Counted from the stretch's first letter, positions 1-12,395 are shown. The stretch is DNA of 64,000 nucleotides from Cryptomeria japonica (GCF_030272615.1 NC_081415.1:624337740-624401739), one strand, 5' to 3'. The notes: generated by a model from the sequence alone, not told the origin. Made by a program: numbers and translations.

Positions 1-1432
1 TCAATATGTTGCAAAGGTGTGAACTAGCATATGTGAGAACCGATATAACACTGTGAACCGGTATTTGTGCCAAAGTGAAGTGGTGTGCTTGTTCAAAGGT
101 GAACCAACGTATGGTTATAGGAACCAGCACATGGAAGCATTGAATGACTATCGGTTCGTAGTCTCAACTTTAGCGTTTCTGGTTGAAGTGCTTCAAGCCT
201 GTGTGGCCCAACCGGTGACTTTGTGCAATGAGTTAGCATGATAACAATGAACAAGATTGTGTTGCCACATAAGCCTTGTGTTCACGAAGGATCGTGCATG
301 AAGAAGATCTTGCCTATCTACCTCAGGAATATGAGAAGACTGTGCAATGAAGATAACGTGTGATGGGTTATCAACCGCCATGGAAATGGCGAAAAATGAA
401 CGGTGGAGATTAATGCAATATGCTCAACAATCAGGATTAGACTGTTTGAATTCCTTAACCTATTAGTTTTAGGGTTTAGGTTTTATGCTTCCGACCTAAC
501 TGTTTTCTATAAGGTCAATGTTGTGACTCTTTCTAGGGTTGTTGGCAAAAGTTGTGTGTGAGTATCCAAGACAAAGGATACGTGTTTCTTGCTAGACCAA
601 AAGGAGAGAAGTGATACCTGCAGAGTGTAAGTGCAAAAGGAGAAGAGGAGCTTATGTGGATCTGCATTGGCATTGAGTGTTGTTACCAGATCATAGTAAT
701 ACCCGTTGATCTCTAACCACCTCAACAGTTGGAAAATCCCTTAACAGGGTAGCCCTAACCGGCTTACTGTAAATCCTTTAACAGGGTAACTCTAAGCTAC
801 TGAGTTTGAAGTCCTTTAGCTATTGAGTTCTTGAAATCCTCTAACAAGGTTTAACCCTTAATCAGGTATTGTAGCCATCCCTTAATTGGGTGATCTCTAA
901 TAGGATCGGTTCCTAGCAGAACCTATTGTAATGTCTTTAACCGGACAAGGCTCCTAACAGAGCGGACTTCCAAAGAGTTCAAAAATAGCTTGTGGGTATT
1001 CATCCACACCGTGGCTTTTCCCAGTTGGGTTTCCACATGAAAAATATGTGTGTCATGTGTGATGTTTTTATCTTGTGATGCTTTGCTATTGTTTGTCAAG
1101 CATATGATGGTTCTGTGGTTTATGCCTGTCAATGAAACATGTTGAACTAGCTTCTATTATGATATGATGATAGATTACCTCTTTATGCATAAGAATGAAT
1201 TGGTAGTGTAGTCTCAAGTTGAGTGAAAGGCTAAGTGAGTAACCGGTTAATGCTTGCCTTAGACATTCTTAGCTTTACTGGTTGCATTCTGTTTCAAACC
1301 GGTGCTACTGTCTTCTAGTCTTCTGAAGTGTTTGTTGTCAAACTAGTTTAAGAGAAATTGTTTTGTATGTATTGATTCACCCCCCCCCCTCTCAGTACTG
1401 GTTTGGTACTATTTTCTCATCATTGAGTTATC
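1..1432 (+). repeat. Copia-type LTR, 3' portion, cut by window start
   Basis: The segment carries the block typical of plant Copia LTR 3' halves: a run of short phrases built on 'taacagggta' and 'aaccgg' (about 720-960), a 'tggcttttcccagttgggtttccac' -like block at about 1010-1036, and the C-rich stretch plus 'ctctcagtactgg' at 1380-1402. The same order is seen in the LTRs at 27874-29393 and 37226-38364, whose ends are fixed by target duplications, so orientation is plus. No primer-binding site follows; at about 1432 it abuts Gypsy protease sequence. It is therefore a solo or truncated LTR inserted into the Gypsy relic. The exact 3' edge is uncertain by some tens of bases, and the 5' end lies outside the window. 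Confidence 0.6.
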
Positions 1433-1439
1433 AAACTTC

Positions 1440-3030
1440 ACTCTTTAGAGGCTCCTCCAAGGGAAACAAGGTTTGCTTCATCCCATTGGCCACAGTAGGG
1501 TATGCATTCTTCCTCTGATAATGTATTGCCTATCTATCAAACTGCCAAGGTCTACCAAACAAAAGGTGGCAAATATCCATAGGCATAATATCACATAAGA
1601 CTTCAACATGATAATTCCCAATTTTCAATTTCACCAAAAATTTCTCACTTATTAACAACTTATGATCATCCTAAATCCATGCTATTTGATAAGGCTTAGG
1701 GTGTTTCAATCTTTCCAAATTCAACTTATTCACCATCTCTTCTGAAATAAGATTATCTGAACTATCACTATGAATGACAACTTTACAGCTCTTATTAGAT
1801 ACCTTACATTTGGTCTTGAACAAATTCTTCAGTTGTAAGGGCTCTTCATCTCTCCCGGTATGACACAAAGCTCACCTCATCATCCATAGTTCTCCATCTT
1901 CTGATTTATTAGCTGATCTAGTGGGGTTTTCTTCCACCACTGTTGTTCTTTTGATATTCTCTATCTTCTTACACTTGAAAGCATGATATCCTTCTCCTCC
2001 ACACTTATAGAAAGTTCCTCTAAACACTCTCTTGTCTTGTCTTCGCTCATCTTTCCCAAAATTCTCATTCTGGTAGCCATCTGGTTGTCTTCTCCAGTAG
2101 AAATTTGTATCATCTTTCCAGTATGAATTAGATTCTTTGCTCACTTTCTTGTCCTTGCTATGATCCATACAGGTTCCTCTACCTCCGATATATCCTCTTC
2201 CTCCTTGAAATCTTCCTCTAGAAAACCTTCTACCTCTACCTCTCTGCCTCTGCTCATGTCTTTTGTTCATCTTCTGTTCTACTTTCAGGGCATAATGGTA
2301 AGCTTCTTTGACACTTTACAATTTGATCAAACTGAGTTCATCTTGTATAGACATACGCAATCCATTCAAATATCTTAGAACTTGTTCAACTTCATCATCA
2401 ACATGTCTGGATCTAATATTCAACTTGTAAAATGCTTTGGTGTACTCTTTCACAGTAGACTCCTTCTGTCTCAAATTTTGCAACTTCCGGAACAAATTCA
2501 CTTGATAATCAACTGGCATAAATTTTGATTTCAACTTAGCAGCCATTCGATCCCATGTTTTGATCTTCTCTTTACCTCTTCTTTGTCTATCAATCTTCAA
2601 AATGCTCCCACAAAAGAGATGCATGACCCTTCAATCGGGTAGAGGCATATTTCACCTTCCTTTCTTTTGTAGTGTTTTCAAAATCAAAATATATCTCCAT
2701 CTCCGAGATCCAATCCATCAATACATTTGAATCCAACTTTCCATCATATTCTGATGGGGAAAAATGAGGTTTAGTATTCTCCCTACTCAAAACCGTAAAA
2801 AACCTCTCTTCATCTAGATTAATCGACAGTGGGTTTACTTGTTCTACTAGGGCTTCTTCTCCTTCATCTTCACTTACATCTTCAATAGGTCAACCTCTTC
2901 TCTAGGTTGTCTCAACGGCTTCCAACCGGGCTGAAATTCCTCTTAGCATTTCCATCATAGTAGGGTCTACATTCCCACACACTCGACCATTCCTATTTCC
3001 ACTTTGCATCATCTTCACACTAGTCCTCTG
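1440..3030 (-). pseudogene. Ty3/Gypsy gag and protease relic
   Basis: Reading leftwards, the gag begins near 3030 with an acidic N-terminal section (MEMLRGISARLEAVE), then the retrotransposon gag core at 2790-2590 (LMDWISEMEIYF, ASTRLKGHASLLWEHF) and 2624-2316. An Arg/Gly-rich stretch and a zinc knuckle follow at 2270-1872. The knuckle has lost its first Cys and has H and Y displaced (CGGEGYHAFKC), so it is probably not functional. The aspartic protease lies at 1868-1671, with the active-site DSGSS region altered to HSDSSDN; its tail (GRPWQFDR-like reading) reaches about 1440, where a Copia LTR interrupts. There is a frameshift near 2600 and stops throughout; no RT or integrase remains in this window. 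The adjacent PBS and LTR at 3111-3893 belong to it. The protein type and initiator-Met-type PBS fit chromovirus-like Gypsy; the lineage is inference. Confidence 0.75.
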
Positions 3031-3110
3031 TAGCTGTAGGTCAGATCCATAGTCTGCCACCATACAACAAAATTTGTCAGGACAACGCAAATTCCAAAAT
3101 GAAAGCTCAT

Positions 3111-3120
3111 TCTGATACCA
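3111..3120 (-). other. Primer-binding site of the Gypsy relic
   Basis: On the minus strand this reads TGGTATCAGA, the start of the classical plant PBS complementary to initiator tRNA-Met. It sits between the LTR at 3121-3893 and the gag at 1440-3030, exactly where a PBS is expected. Confidence 0.7.
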
Positions 3121-3893
3121 ATTGGTGCAGTCACTGATTAGGAGAGACCTCAAAGAGATCTATCTTAGCAGGTCAGAAAAAGTAAACACAATGGAAACAC
3201 AAGGATATGATGGAAGCAATGTAGAAATGAATGAATTATATCATGAAAATTATTTGCAATCAATCGGTAGCAACAGGGTTACAGAAACCGGCTCACTGGC
3301 CTACTAAAACATGCTTAGTTACAAAACAAGTCACAACCGGGACCTCAAATCCTTAGATCTATCTTCTATGTTTTATCTCTTAGCTTATCTCTACTTCTCT
3401 TCATTCTAATGCTCAATTACAACCATTTATATGATCCAAAGGGATCCGATCGGTCCAAAAAGGATCAAATACTAGAGAACAAGACCTAACGTGTAAAAAC
3501 AACAAGGTCAACCTCTACCAAAGAAATTCCTCTGGAAAATCCAAGGGATGAAGTGTAGATCAAAGGGAAAGGTTGGCCTCAGGCCAAGGAACATCAGACT
3601 CAATGCTCAGGGCTCTACAGGCTATGGAAGGGATCTGGTAGATCCCGGTACATTACAACTAGGTAACCGGTACCAGAAAACTGTCTTGGAAACCGGTAGC
3701 AATACCTTGTCAAAAATTATCCGAATGCTCCACGGTTTGGGAATAAGGTAGATGATCAAATCCTCAATAAAAATCCAACTCCATGAGATTCGGTAAGCCA
3801 ATGTTAGAAAATGTAGAGTGAAATGTTGAAACTACAAAATAGAAAGGAAAACAAAAAGGGAATATTTTTGGTTGATGCAAGATTGCCATGAAC
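3121..3893 (-). repeat. 5' LTR of the Gypsy gag-pro relic (copy A)
   Basis: Its reverse complement aligns along nearly its whole length with 4705-5485. Shared landmarks include the block near 3138 matching the inverse of the block near 5455, 'ggatccgatc' near 3445, and 'aatccaactccat' near 3770. The PBS immediately follows on the minus strand. The outer edge is approximate; similarity extends to 'ggagcatc' at about 3893. The two copies differ by many substitutions and small indels, so both are old. Confidence 0.7.
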
Positions 3894-6034
3894 CGATGAT
3901 GCTCCTAAATTAGCTGGTCAAAGCTGTGGATGGAGTGGTCAGGAAGAGAATTGTGCCACTCCAACGTAGTCTCTTTGAGGGAATGAGAAAATAAATTAAG
4001 GAGAACAAAGTCCAGGTTGTGATAGTCACTACAGATGGTCATAAATGAATCGATGTGAGTGTTTGGGTCACCATCGCTACTGAACCTATCAAACTTCAAT
4101 GACTCGGTGGCCATTGGAAGGATGGTATTCAGGATAGTGATGTCTAAAGGGCTCTTCCTATAGTATGTGGGTGCAGATGATTAGCTGGAAGAAGAAGCTA
4201 GAGAAGTGAACTGCAACTAAAGCTGGCCCATGTTTTGCAGTACAGTATCTAGAACTAGGTTCATAGGCAGAGGTGGAGGAGGTGGAGATGCACCACCTCC
4301 CCTGCCAGATGACATACTTACTGACATGGCACTGGCAGAGACAACTGCAATATGGGCAACATCAGAAATAGAAGTCGAGTCACTAGCCATATCCGTGTAA
4401 CCTAAAGGAACAAAGGAGCACTTATACTCAGGATTGTGGAATCCACCATGCAGGTTTCCAACCCCAGGATGCTAACACCCACCTGGGACCCGAATAGATC
4501 AAAATGGATGTCGATAGGGGGTACCTTGGCTACAGGCACATGGATTTTAACAATCATGGATAGGGCCCTCAACATCTCCAGGCCTCTCCTGTTGGATATC
4601 AACATGTCTCTCAACATGCTAAAGACATTCCCAGCCTGGGGGAGGATGTTCTCTTGGTTCAAGAATCCCTCAAAATTTCTGACATTCTGCTATAAAGAAT
4701 TCGATGCTGGAGCATCCCTGGTTCACAACAATCTTGCATCAATGAAAAACATTTTCTTTTCTGTTTGCAGTTTCAGTTTTCCTTTTTGTCTATCCTAGTT
4801 TTGACTCACTGAATCCTATGGAGTTGGATTCTATTTGAAGACTTGATAATCTTTCTTTCTTTCAAACCGCATCTCATTTGGATCACTTTCTAGCCAGATA
4901 TCGCTACCAGTTTTCCATGACAGTTTCTTGGTACCGGTTGTTCCTTTGTTATTGGTTGCTTGAGACCTATTCTGGTGATCTACCAAAACCCTTTCCAAAG
5001 CTTGCAGATCCTTGGATGTTGATCTTGATGTTTCTTGGCGTGTGGTCGACCGTCTACATTTCATCCTTTGGATTTTCTGATGGAATCTATTGGCCGAGGC
5101 CGATCTTATTCATTTTGCACATTAAGTCTTGTTCTTTAGGTTTTGATCCCTTTTGGGCCAAATGGATCCTTTGGATCGATATATATTTTTAATCATGCTT
5201 TAGAATGTAATCAATTAGAGATCAAGGAGTATCAGATAGATAGATTGTGGCTAGAAGATATATCTTTCGATTCAAGGTCCCGGTGTGACCTATTCTACCA
5301 AGCCTGCGTGCCAGTATGTTGTAACCCAGTTGTTACAAGTTGGATGTAATTAACTTTCATGCAATAAAACTATCTATTCTGCATTGCCTCCATCATATCT
5401 ATGTGTTTCCGTTGTGTTTGCTCTTGCTGACTAGTTTGGACAGATCTCCTTGAGGTCCCTCCTCACCGGTGACTACTTTAGAATTGATCTACTCAAAATT
5501 GATAGAGACAATAGAATCCTGATCAATAGTAGGAGGGGAAGAGGGAGCATAAATCCTAGGCAAGTTAGGCTATGAGATGGCAGTAGAGGGATCCCTAGTC
5601 TGAATGGGCTTCTGCAGTCGAGAGCTCAACAGATCATCAAGATGAGGATCCTGCATGGCGTTGAGTAGAGGAGGGCTATAACGATCAGGAGGGAAGCTCC
5701 TCCTAGATGACCTCTTGACTACGGTTCATATCATTGTCTGGGTCATAAAGCTCATAAGCTGATCGACAACCAAATTACAGAATAGGGACACCTATGCAAG
5801 TCTTTGGGAAAATATCTAGGACTGTTGTTTTTTTATGTGTTTAAGATAAAAACATAAAAGGGGAAAAGGTATTTGTTGTTTACGGTTTTTGTTTTGTTCT
5901 TTTTAAATTTTTTATTTTTTTAATTTTTAAGTTTTTAAATGAATGTGATGAAAAGTAAAAAAACTATACTAAACTGGAAAAGGAAATGAAATCAACAAAC
6001 TAACCTATACTAGGAAAAGGAAACACACACAAAT
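3894..6034 (-). pseudogene. Second Gypsy element: leader and gag relic, interrupted by an LTR
   Basis: The clearest part is 3905-4114, which reads (minus) as a gag core of a different type from the one at 1.4-3.0 kb: DGDPNTHIDSFMTICSDY, LFSHSLKETTLEWHNSLP and SFDQLI. This pattern is typical of Athila/Tat-like plant Gypsy gags. Upstream sequence (4120-4700 and 5490-6034) is the gag N-terminal/leader region, too decayed to assign residue by residue. It is split by the plus-oriented solo LTR at 4705-5485 and cut at 3894 by the LTR of the younger Gypsy element. Its own PBS and 5' LTR follow at 6041-7180. The lineage name is inferred from the gag style only. Confidence 0.6.
4705..5485 (+). repeat. 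Solo Gypsy LTR (copy B), inverted relative to copy A
   Basis: It is homologous over about 780 bp to the reverse complement of 3121-3893. No PBS, coding region or second LTR lies beside it, so it is a solo LTR. It interrupts the leader/gag region of the surrounding Gypsy relic. A short 'agaatt' lies near both sides (about 4697 and 5491) but not immediately at the inferred ends, so no clean target duplication is claimed. ORFs read across it on either strand are shadows. Confidence 0.65.
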
Positions 6035-6040
6035 CCCCCT

Positions 6041-6057
6041 TCACGTTGGGTTCACCA
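6041..6057 (-). other. Probable primer-binding site
   Basis: On the minus strand this reads TGGTGAACCCAACGTGA, three bases after an LTR ending in CTTCATTACA. The position and the initial TGG fit a PBS. I could not assign the tRNA. Confidence 0.5.
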
Positions 6058-6060
6058 AAA

Positions 6061-7180
6061 TGTAATGAAGGGAATTTGATACCTCGGGAATGATGAGTCC
6101 TTGGAGAGTGAATGGTCCTTCCGATACCTTTGCGAACTAGTGCAAGGCTAGGCCAGGGGATAACACAATGTTCTAGACCTGTCGGTGAATCGAGAAAGAC
6201 CTTTGTTGAACTCTGCAAGGCTCTGTGGCCAAGATGACAATGTGGGCCTGAGACTGTAGTGCAGTTAGCAGACTATAGCATGGTGCATTAGTGTTTAGGT
6301 TAGATAGAGTGTACAGAGCTCGACAAAGACATCCAGTTCGTATGGACAAAATGAAGAACTCAACGGATGCTAACTAAATAGACAGAATGCAACATACAAA
6401 ATATTAACTATGAAAAAGAATAGCTAAATGGAAGAGGAAGTTAGGACCAAACTCAGCAAGATGCTCACTATGATGTTTCCTTCCGCAATATGACACTCAA
6501 TCCTACAACGTAATCCGTACACACATGCAAGAGATAATATATTGGGGGTTGTGTTTTGGAGTCTACTTAAGTCAGACCCCCATTTTGGTGTTTCCGCCTC
6601 CATGGACAACCCAAAAAGCCACGAGAAAGGAAGATGATGAAGAAGCTGATAAGGAAGAATGCAAAGACAAATACAAAGACAATGCTATGCTATTTGGTAA
6701 TTGGAAAATAAATGAGATATTGGACATGCAAGATAAAGTTAGATTACTCCCCTAGTTCTTGGCAAGTGTTGGTATGCTTGGTAAACCTGGTAGCTCAACG
6801 ATGTTGCAACAATGGTGGTGGTGTCTCCAAGAGGTTCAATTTCCAAGAGCAAGTCTCCATTCTGCTAAAAGATCCCCTGGAAATGTCCCATAGCCAAGGA
6901 TATAGGGTAACGAATGAGTTTGAATGTTGGTGGCCGTGCAGGGAGGCATTATGATTCCTTCTTGGTGTAGGTCATAACATCCCAATGACCACCTACTGGC
7001 TGGTAGGTTGGTGGGATGGTAACGCATTGCGCAGGCATATCTGCATTGTGTCTGCATCTGCGAATCTGTCAGATCGATACAGTTGGTAACGTCTCCGAGG
7101 AAGCTAACATGGATTTCTTCAATGGACAAAAGGACAAGTTGGCAAACTTGTCCTCCAAGCAGCGTGGGGGAGGCATCACA
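6061..7180 (-). repeat. 5' LTR of the older Gypsy relic
   Basis: On the minus strand the unit begins TGTGATGCCTCCCCC (plus-strand end at 7180) and ends CTTCATTACA (plus-strand start at 6061), giving 1,120 bp with TG...CA termini. The PBS-like sequence follows directly. The partner 3' LTR is not in the window. Open frames inside it (for example 6525-6755 and 6836-7243) have no recognisable domain and are not reported as genes. Confidence 0.65.
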
Positions 7181-9058
7181 TTTCGTAATTTCCACTAAGG
7201 GTGATGAGGGTGATATTTTTGACTCTACATCTAGATATTGCACATGTATCTTGTTTTTTATGTTATTTTATGTCAAATTCCAATGGTGTACCCTAGATCT
7301 AACTTTCAAATTACATCAATTCAATTGCATCCTCAACTCAATCAAGTGGAAACTGAATTCAATCTACATTCATCACTCTTCTTAATATAATTGAGGCTGA
7401 ATCTATTGAGTTCAACCTCCTTTTAATGTAATGTGTGTGAAATGCGTCTAATTCCTAGTTTACATAGCTAAAATTATGAAGTCCTATTTTTACCATTGCA
7501 AGAAGGATAAGAATTATACTTTTAAAAAATAAAAATTGGTTGATTCTAATTTCTCACCTTACACTAATGTAATGATTTTTCTAATATGATTCTATATATC
7601 TAGGTACAATCCAACAAGACTCCACTTGAAGTAGCACATATCCAATTTCTTTTGGATTATGGATCCACTACTCCATGCAATATTGCTAGAGTCTCTCTAA
7701 CTCCTACCAATTGTGAAGATCATTGTCCACTTTGTGTGCATTGATGGGAACATAGCCAAATTTCCTAAAGTTAATAGGATGCACATTCTATTGTTGTCCA
7801 ACCTTCTATGAGAAGAGCTAAGGACTAGTTGCACCTTGCCCACAACCACCTAACTTCTTACTAGACACTTAGTAATGGGTTTAGTAGTTGGCCTAACACT
7901 TACAAATTTCGTCACCTCACTCTTGTTATATTGCCTATCTATAACACTCAGCTTCTTGATAAAAGAAAGATAAAGATGGTAATGATTGTTGGGAACCTTG
8001 TATTGACACCAAATGATTGAAACCTACCTCCCCTTTTCACAAGTCTCTTTTCCCTTTACATAACCACCTAGATGTGCTTATTTGTTCTACAGTTTCTCCC
8101 ATCATTTTTGTGAATTTAAAATATTATTCTATAAATAATTATAAACTTATTCATAAAAGAAAAGTCCCTAAATCCAAAAGAGCCTAAGACTCTATTTGTA
8201 GAATCACTAATGCATTCATGAACATCAATCAAGCCCTTACTAGGAATCAAAATCAGAAATTTGTTAATTCAAATTATTTTCTTAAACCTCAAAGTGGATA
8301 TACATGTCTCTGTTTAGCTTTAATCAACACTCGCTATAACTTGGAGGGTGGGTGGAACTTTAAGAGGTTTCCGTGTGCTACACATTAAAAGAACTATGCT
8401 CACATGCTATGTCGAAAATGACATCATGGTGGGCCTTTAATGCTTTTTTAACTCTTCTGATTAATAGTGGGTGAAATGTCCAGAAGTTGTTGGAAATACA
8501 TCTTCAAATAGTTCTGTCATTGTAGCATAGCAAAAGTGTCAATAGATCAATGTTCATAACACAATTTTAATAAACCTCGGTTTTATTTCTTTTGTAAAAG
8601 ACATCGATGTCTGGATTCTACTTTTATCAGTGATGGTGGAACGCTGCAGAAAGCTACAATTTTTCAAAAGAAAAAGGGGAGCACCTTCATTCAGTTAAAA
8701 TAAACACTTATAATTCTAAGTATTCATTACTGCTGGCTTAATGGATAATTTAAAATGTGGTTAATTATCTCTGAAACATTTGTTCATTTGTTCATTTCAT
8801 TCAAACTGCGATGTATTAAACTCGCAATATTACGTGTAGCGGGAATCTAATTCAAGATTATCAGGTGTGTTTGAATGAAAATTGTGATCAAGAGTGGTAA
8901 ATCGAAAGAATATCTAATTAGTCGTACAGGGAATGCAAGAAAAAATGAAGAAGAATAATATTTTAAACTGACATGGAGGGCGTCGAAGATATGGTAATCA
9001 TGTAATTACAAAAGAAAATGGAAGACTAACTCCGAGTGAAGCATTTAACAGAGGAAAA
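7181..9058. other. AT-rich stretch without recognisable gene
   Basis: No reading frame with a recognisable domain, no LTR ends and no RNA gene were seen. The area around 7600-8060 looks like heavily decayed coding or repeat sequence that I could not identify. Confidence 0.4.
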
Positions 9059-9174
9059 GCATTCACAAAGTGAACAAAGTGGAAAAGAAAAAGGAAGAAT
9101 AGGACATACAAAATATGCATTCACAAAGTAAACAAAGTGGAAAAGAAAAGGAAAGAATGGGACATACAAAATAT
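9059..9174. repeat. Tandem duplication of a 58-bp unit
   Basis: Two head-to-tail copies (9059-9116 and 9117-9174) start 'gcattcacaaagt' and end 'gacatacaaaatat'. They differ at only a few positions, so the duplication is fairly recent. Confidence 0.85.
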
Positions 9175-9287
9175 AATCTAGACTCCGTAATAAAGTGTGA
9201 ACATCATCATTATAATGATAAATGGATTATATTTATATTGGAATTAAAAAATAAGAATAATAGAAAAAAGATTTTCAAGCTTTAATT

Positions 9288-9478
9288 ATGTATTTATTCA
9301 TCAAATTTAATTATATATTTATAAGCACATAAAAAATTAAACAATTTTTCGTAATTATACTAGCTGTATTTACATTTAACTAAGATTTTAGACAACAAAC
9401 TGATATCTAAAAGACACATCTTCAACTCATTTTAACTCATGCACAAGAGAGCGTGGTTATTTTATGACTTAGTACCGG
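9288..9478. repeat. Dispersed module R1, copy 1 of 3
   Basis: About 190 bp from 'tatttattcatcaaa' to 'gcgtggttatttta'. Diverged copies in the same orientation are at about 10118-10316 and 12396-12592. All share 'tatatttataa', 'aattat.ctag', 'ttcaactcatttt' and 'gtggttatt' style landmarks in the same order. Confidence 0.6.
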
Positions 9479-9796
9479 CCTTTAATAAATAATAGAATTT
9501 AGATGTACTCTTAATATATCAATAAATAGTACAAATTAACTAACATAAAACATAAACAATACATTATGTATAAGGTATTATATGAAAATAGTTATTGGAT
9601 CAATAAGACTGCTTCAAGTTGCTACCAATTATAGGTATTGTCACCTAGCCATAATTCAAGTTCCAAAAATAATTGGACACCAGTTGCACATGAAGATGTC
9701 TCATCTCCCTTGCAAAGGTATAACATTGAACTTATATATATTTGGATCCCCTTCTAAGCTATTGGACACAAAGCCTCACATGTATGTCTCGTAACT

Positions 9797-9967
9797 CTAA
9801 TGAGGTGTAGTTTCTTCAAATAGTTGGTCTCTTTCAAATAAGGAAAATTCCTCATCTTCAATGGATTCACCATCACTATCAATACCTAGTCCTTCTTCTG
9901 TAGACTCCTTCACATTTTTTTCTCTTCTTATTGTAGCACTAAGGGTCTCCTCAAGCACGTGATCCAT
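9797..9967 (-). pseudogene. Small unrecognised coding fragment, copy 1
   Basis: A 56-codon frame opens with ATG at 9967 (MDHVLEETLSATIRREKNVK...) and ends TAG at 9797. The product is acidic, with an SxGESIEDEEFSLFER core. I do not recognise the family. It is treated as more than a chance ORF because a diverged copy at about 12000-12170 keeps the same frame over VDHLLEETL, DVDSNDESIEDG and LFERGQ, with only one internal stop. Upstream on the minus strand the sequence could be an intron ending at an AG, so this may be one exon of a host gene or transposon gene that was duplicated. No promoter or splice site is proven. Confidence 0.4.
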
Positions 9968-10117
9968 TGCCTAATGGAATCCTAATTTTTGTCAGCATAA
10001 GTGAAAGACTCACAAGATAGACTTCAATAGTTGATAGCACAAAGCCCACTATACAAAATTTAAAAAACAAAAATAGCAGAAGAAATCTTGATTGTTTGAA
10101 GAGTCACTAGGGATCTA

Positions 10118-10316
10118 TTCATCGAAACAAGTTATATATTTATAAGTACATAATAACTCAACAAATTTTCATAATTATGCTAGTTGTTTTTATAACTAAT
10201 TGAGTTTTTCAACAAAAACCTAAATACTAATGACAGTGAATCCGAACCTAAAAGAAAATCCTTCAACTCATTTCTAACACTTGCATATAGAGTGTGGTTA
10301 TGTTACAAATTATTCT
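10118..10316. repeat. Dispersed module R1, copy 2 of 3
   Basis: Diverged copy of 9288-9478; it directly precedes the first copy of module R2 (10318-11290). Confidence 0.55.
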
Positions 10317-10317
10317 A

Positions 10318-11290
10318 ATATTTAAAGAGAGTACTTTACCTTTTCTCTTTCATTTGATTTGATAAAACAATATACTTTTCTACTTGAAATCAAAAAATTC
10401 TAAAATTTGATACTTTCTATATTAGCAATTGAAAACCACAAACCATCTAATACTCTAAAAAAATATTAAATTTTTCAATATTTCTAATATTTTAAGTACT
10501 TCTTCTTCGTAGACAACGTAGATGCTATTTCTTTTAAATTTCATAGTCGACTCTTTCTGTGCATCCTATTCTTATTATATTTATTAGACTTTTTCATATT
10601 TATAGTATCATTCGCCACTATTCATGGGAATTGAAACTTCTTTCAACATATTTGCTATTAAATTTGATTGCTTCATGTATGATAGAATCTGGTTCAAAGA
10701 CAAACGAAAAGAAAAAGAAATCTAACTTGTTCTTGCTAACCATAAAGATCTGATTAATTATATTTTTTTTTTTAGCATCTTAAAAGGAATTATTTGTGCA
10801 GAGATGTCTTTGGGAAGCATAAAAGCATGGCCTATACTATATTTATATACATTGATGAATTTAATGTCATACACAGAAATATCAATCATTGATTATTTTG
10901 ATCTTTGCAGGATTTCGGAAGTCTCAATATCTTTTCTTCAATCAATTCCTTGCCATTAACAATATAATTTTCACGTCACCACTTTAGTATACAATATATT
11001 TGTGTAGTCGACAAAAGCTGTAGGGACAACACCTTCAATCATACACTTTGGTTAAAGTATTATAAATTATTAAATTCTAATTTTTAAAATTTGGAAGAGA
11101 CGATACTCATGGTATCAGAAATTTTTCATGGTCTATAAATATTTTAATAGAAAAACATATTATATTAGTATGTAGTGTGCTTTTATTGATATTTTGTAGA
11201 TCGAATTTTAAAAATTGATTTTTCTTTAATTTTCTTTCTAAATAATTTTATCTTTTGCATTTTCACTTTCAAATCTTCAAACAAATCTTC
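10318..11290. repeat. Dispersed module R2, copy 1 of 2
   Basis: It starts with 'atttaaagaga.tactttac' and the first 430 bp align with 15910-16320: ctctttcattt, gataaa.caatatact, cgactctttct, ttattcatgggaat. The match resumes near 11215 (tttctttaatttt, cattttcacttt) after about 450 bp absent from the other copy. Either copy 1 gained or copy 2 lost that segment. Confidence 0.6.
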
Positions 11291-11599
11291 TTTATAAGTT
11301 TCAGTATGTTTATTTTATTATCAACAAAAACTTTTTATTTGTAATATATGAAAAAAGGTATTGCTAGAAGTTCATTGATTTATTTCTTTGGGAGAACTTT
11401 TTGAGCCTTCTACATAGTCCTTTACATAGTCCTTTGAGCATTTACTTGCCATCCATCTATAGATTCAACAACATAGAAGCTATCTTTTATAATGAAGTAT
11501 ACTTTTCATATGGTCCTCATTCAATGAGCATGACAGGTCAAGGAAAAGTCTATTATAATAGCCAATCAAGAGTAAGGGTTGGGTTTCTAACCCTTCAAT

Positions 11600-11860
11600 A
11601 AAATTAAAACTATGTCTTAGAATTTTAATTTTATGAAATGCATACCCATTTCAAAAAATGTACCCATTCTAAAGAGGAACACGAACATAATGTAAATTGA
11701 AAGAGCTGCCCATTTCATTTTAAAATATATACCCATTTTTAGAAATCAAAATGGGTACCCATTTGAAAAATTAGAATGAGTAACCACTTCATATGGATAT
11801 AGATTTAGGTTCAAGAGCTAGATGTTAAATGGGTACCCATTTTTTATAACATGCACACTC
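11600..11860. repeat. Cluster of TACCCATTT motifs
   Basis: About eight occurrences of 'acccatttt' or its complement, two of them forming the palindrome GGGTACCC followed by ATTT. No gene overlaps it. Confidence 0.5.
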
Positions 11861-11995
11861 ATTCATGTTGATATTTTTCTAAAACTTGACATTAATCCTT
11901 ATATGTATGTATCATAACCCCGATGAACTATAGTTTTTTTTGTGCATAAAAAAGTCAAATTTTTGAACATCTAACTATCTTGTATCGTACCCCTC

Positions 11996-12172
11996 TCTAT
12001 TCTTTAAAGTGTTGGCCTCTTTCAAATAGGACAAATGCCCCATCTTCAATGGATTCATCATTACTATCAACATCTGGTGGTTTTTCTATAGGAGTCATCT
12101 CCTTGATAATTTATTCACTTCTTATTCCTACAACACAAAGGGTCTCCTCAAGAAGATGATCCACTACCTAAG
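11996..12172 (-). pseudogene. Small unrecognised coding fragment, copy 2
   Basis: Diverged copy of 9797-9967. The reading VDHLLEETLCVV, DVDSNDESIEDG, LFERGQ is in one frame with a single stop after IRSE. It is flanked on the same side by module R1 copy 3, as copy 1 is flanked by R1 copy 2, so fragment and R1 were duplicated as one block. Function unknown. Confidence 0.4.
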
Positions 12173-12395
12173 GGATTTTTTTTTTTGTGAGCATAAGTCA
12201 AAGAATCACCAAATAGACTTTACTAGAGGATAACATGATGACACTAATACCAGATTAAAAAAAATGAACAGTACAAAAATGATTGTTTTTTATTACGGTA
12301 AAAACAAGTTTTGAAGGTGCCCAAAATCCTTTACAAATGGTCAACACCAACATAAGAATACAAAAATGATTGTTCCAAGATTCTTTTTATATTTA

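Noticed and set aside
4436-4798. Plus-strand 120-codon ORF
   Set aside because: It runs antisense to the Gypsy gag/leader and into the solo LTR; no domain.
6836-7243. Minus-strand 135-codon ORF
   Set aside because: Lies within the Gypsy LTR 6061-7180; no domain or repeat of coding character.
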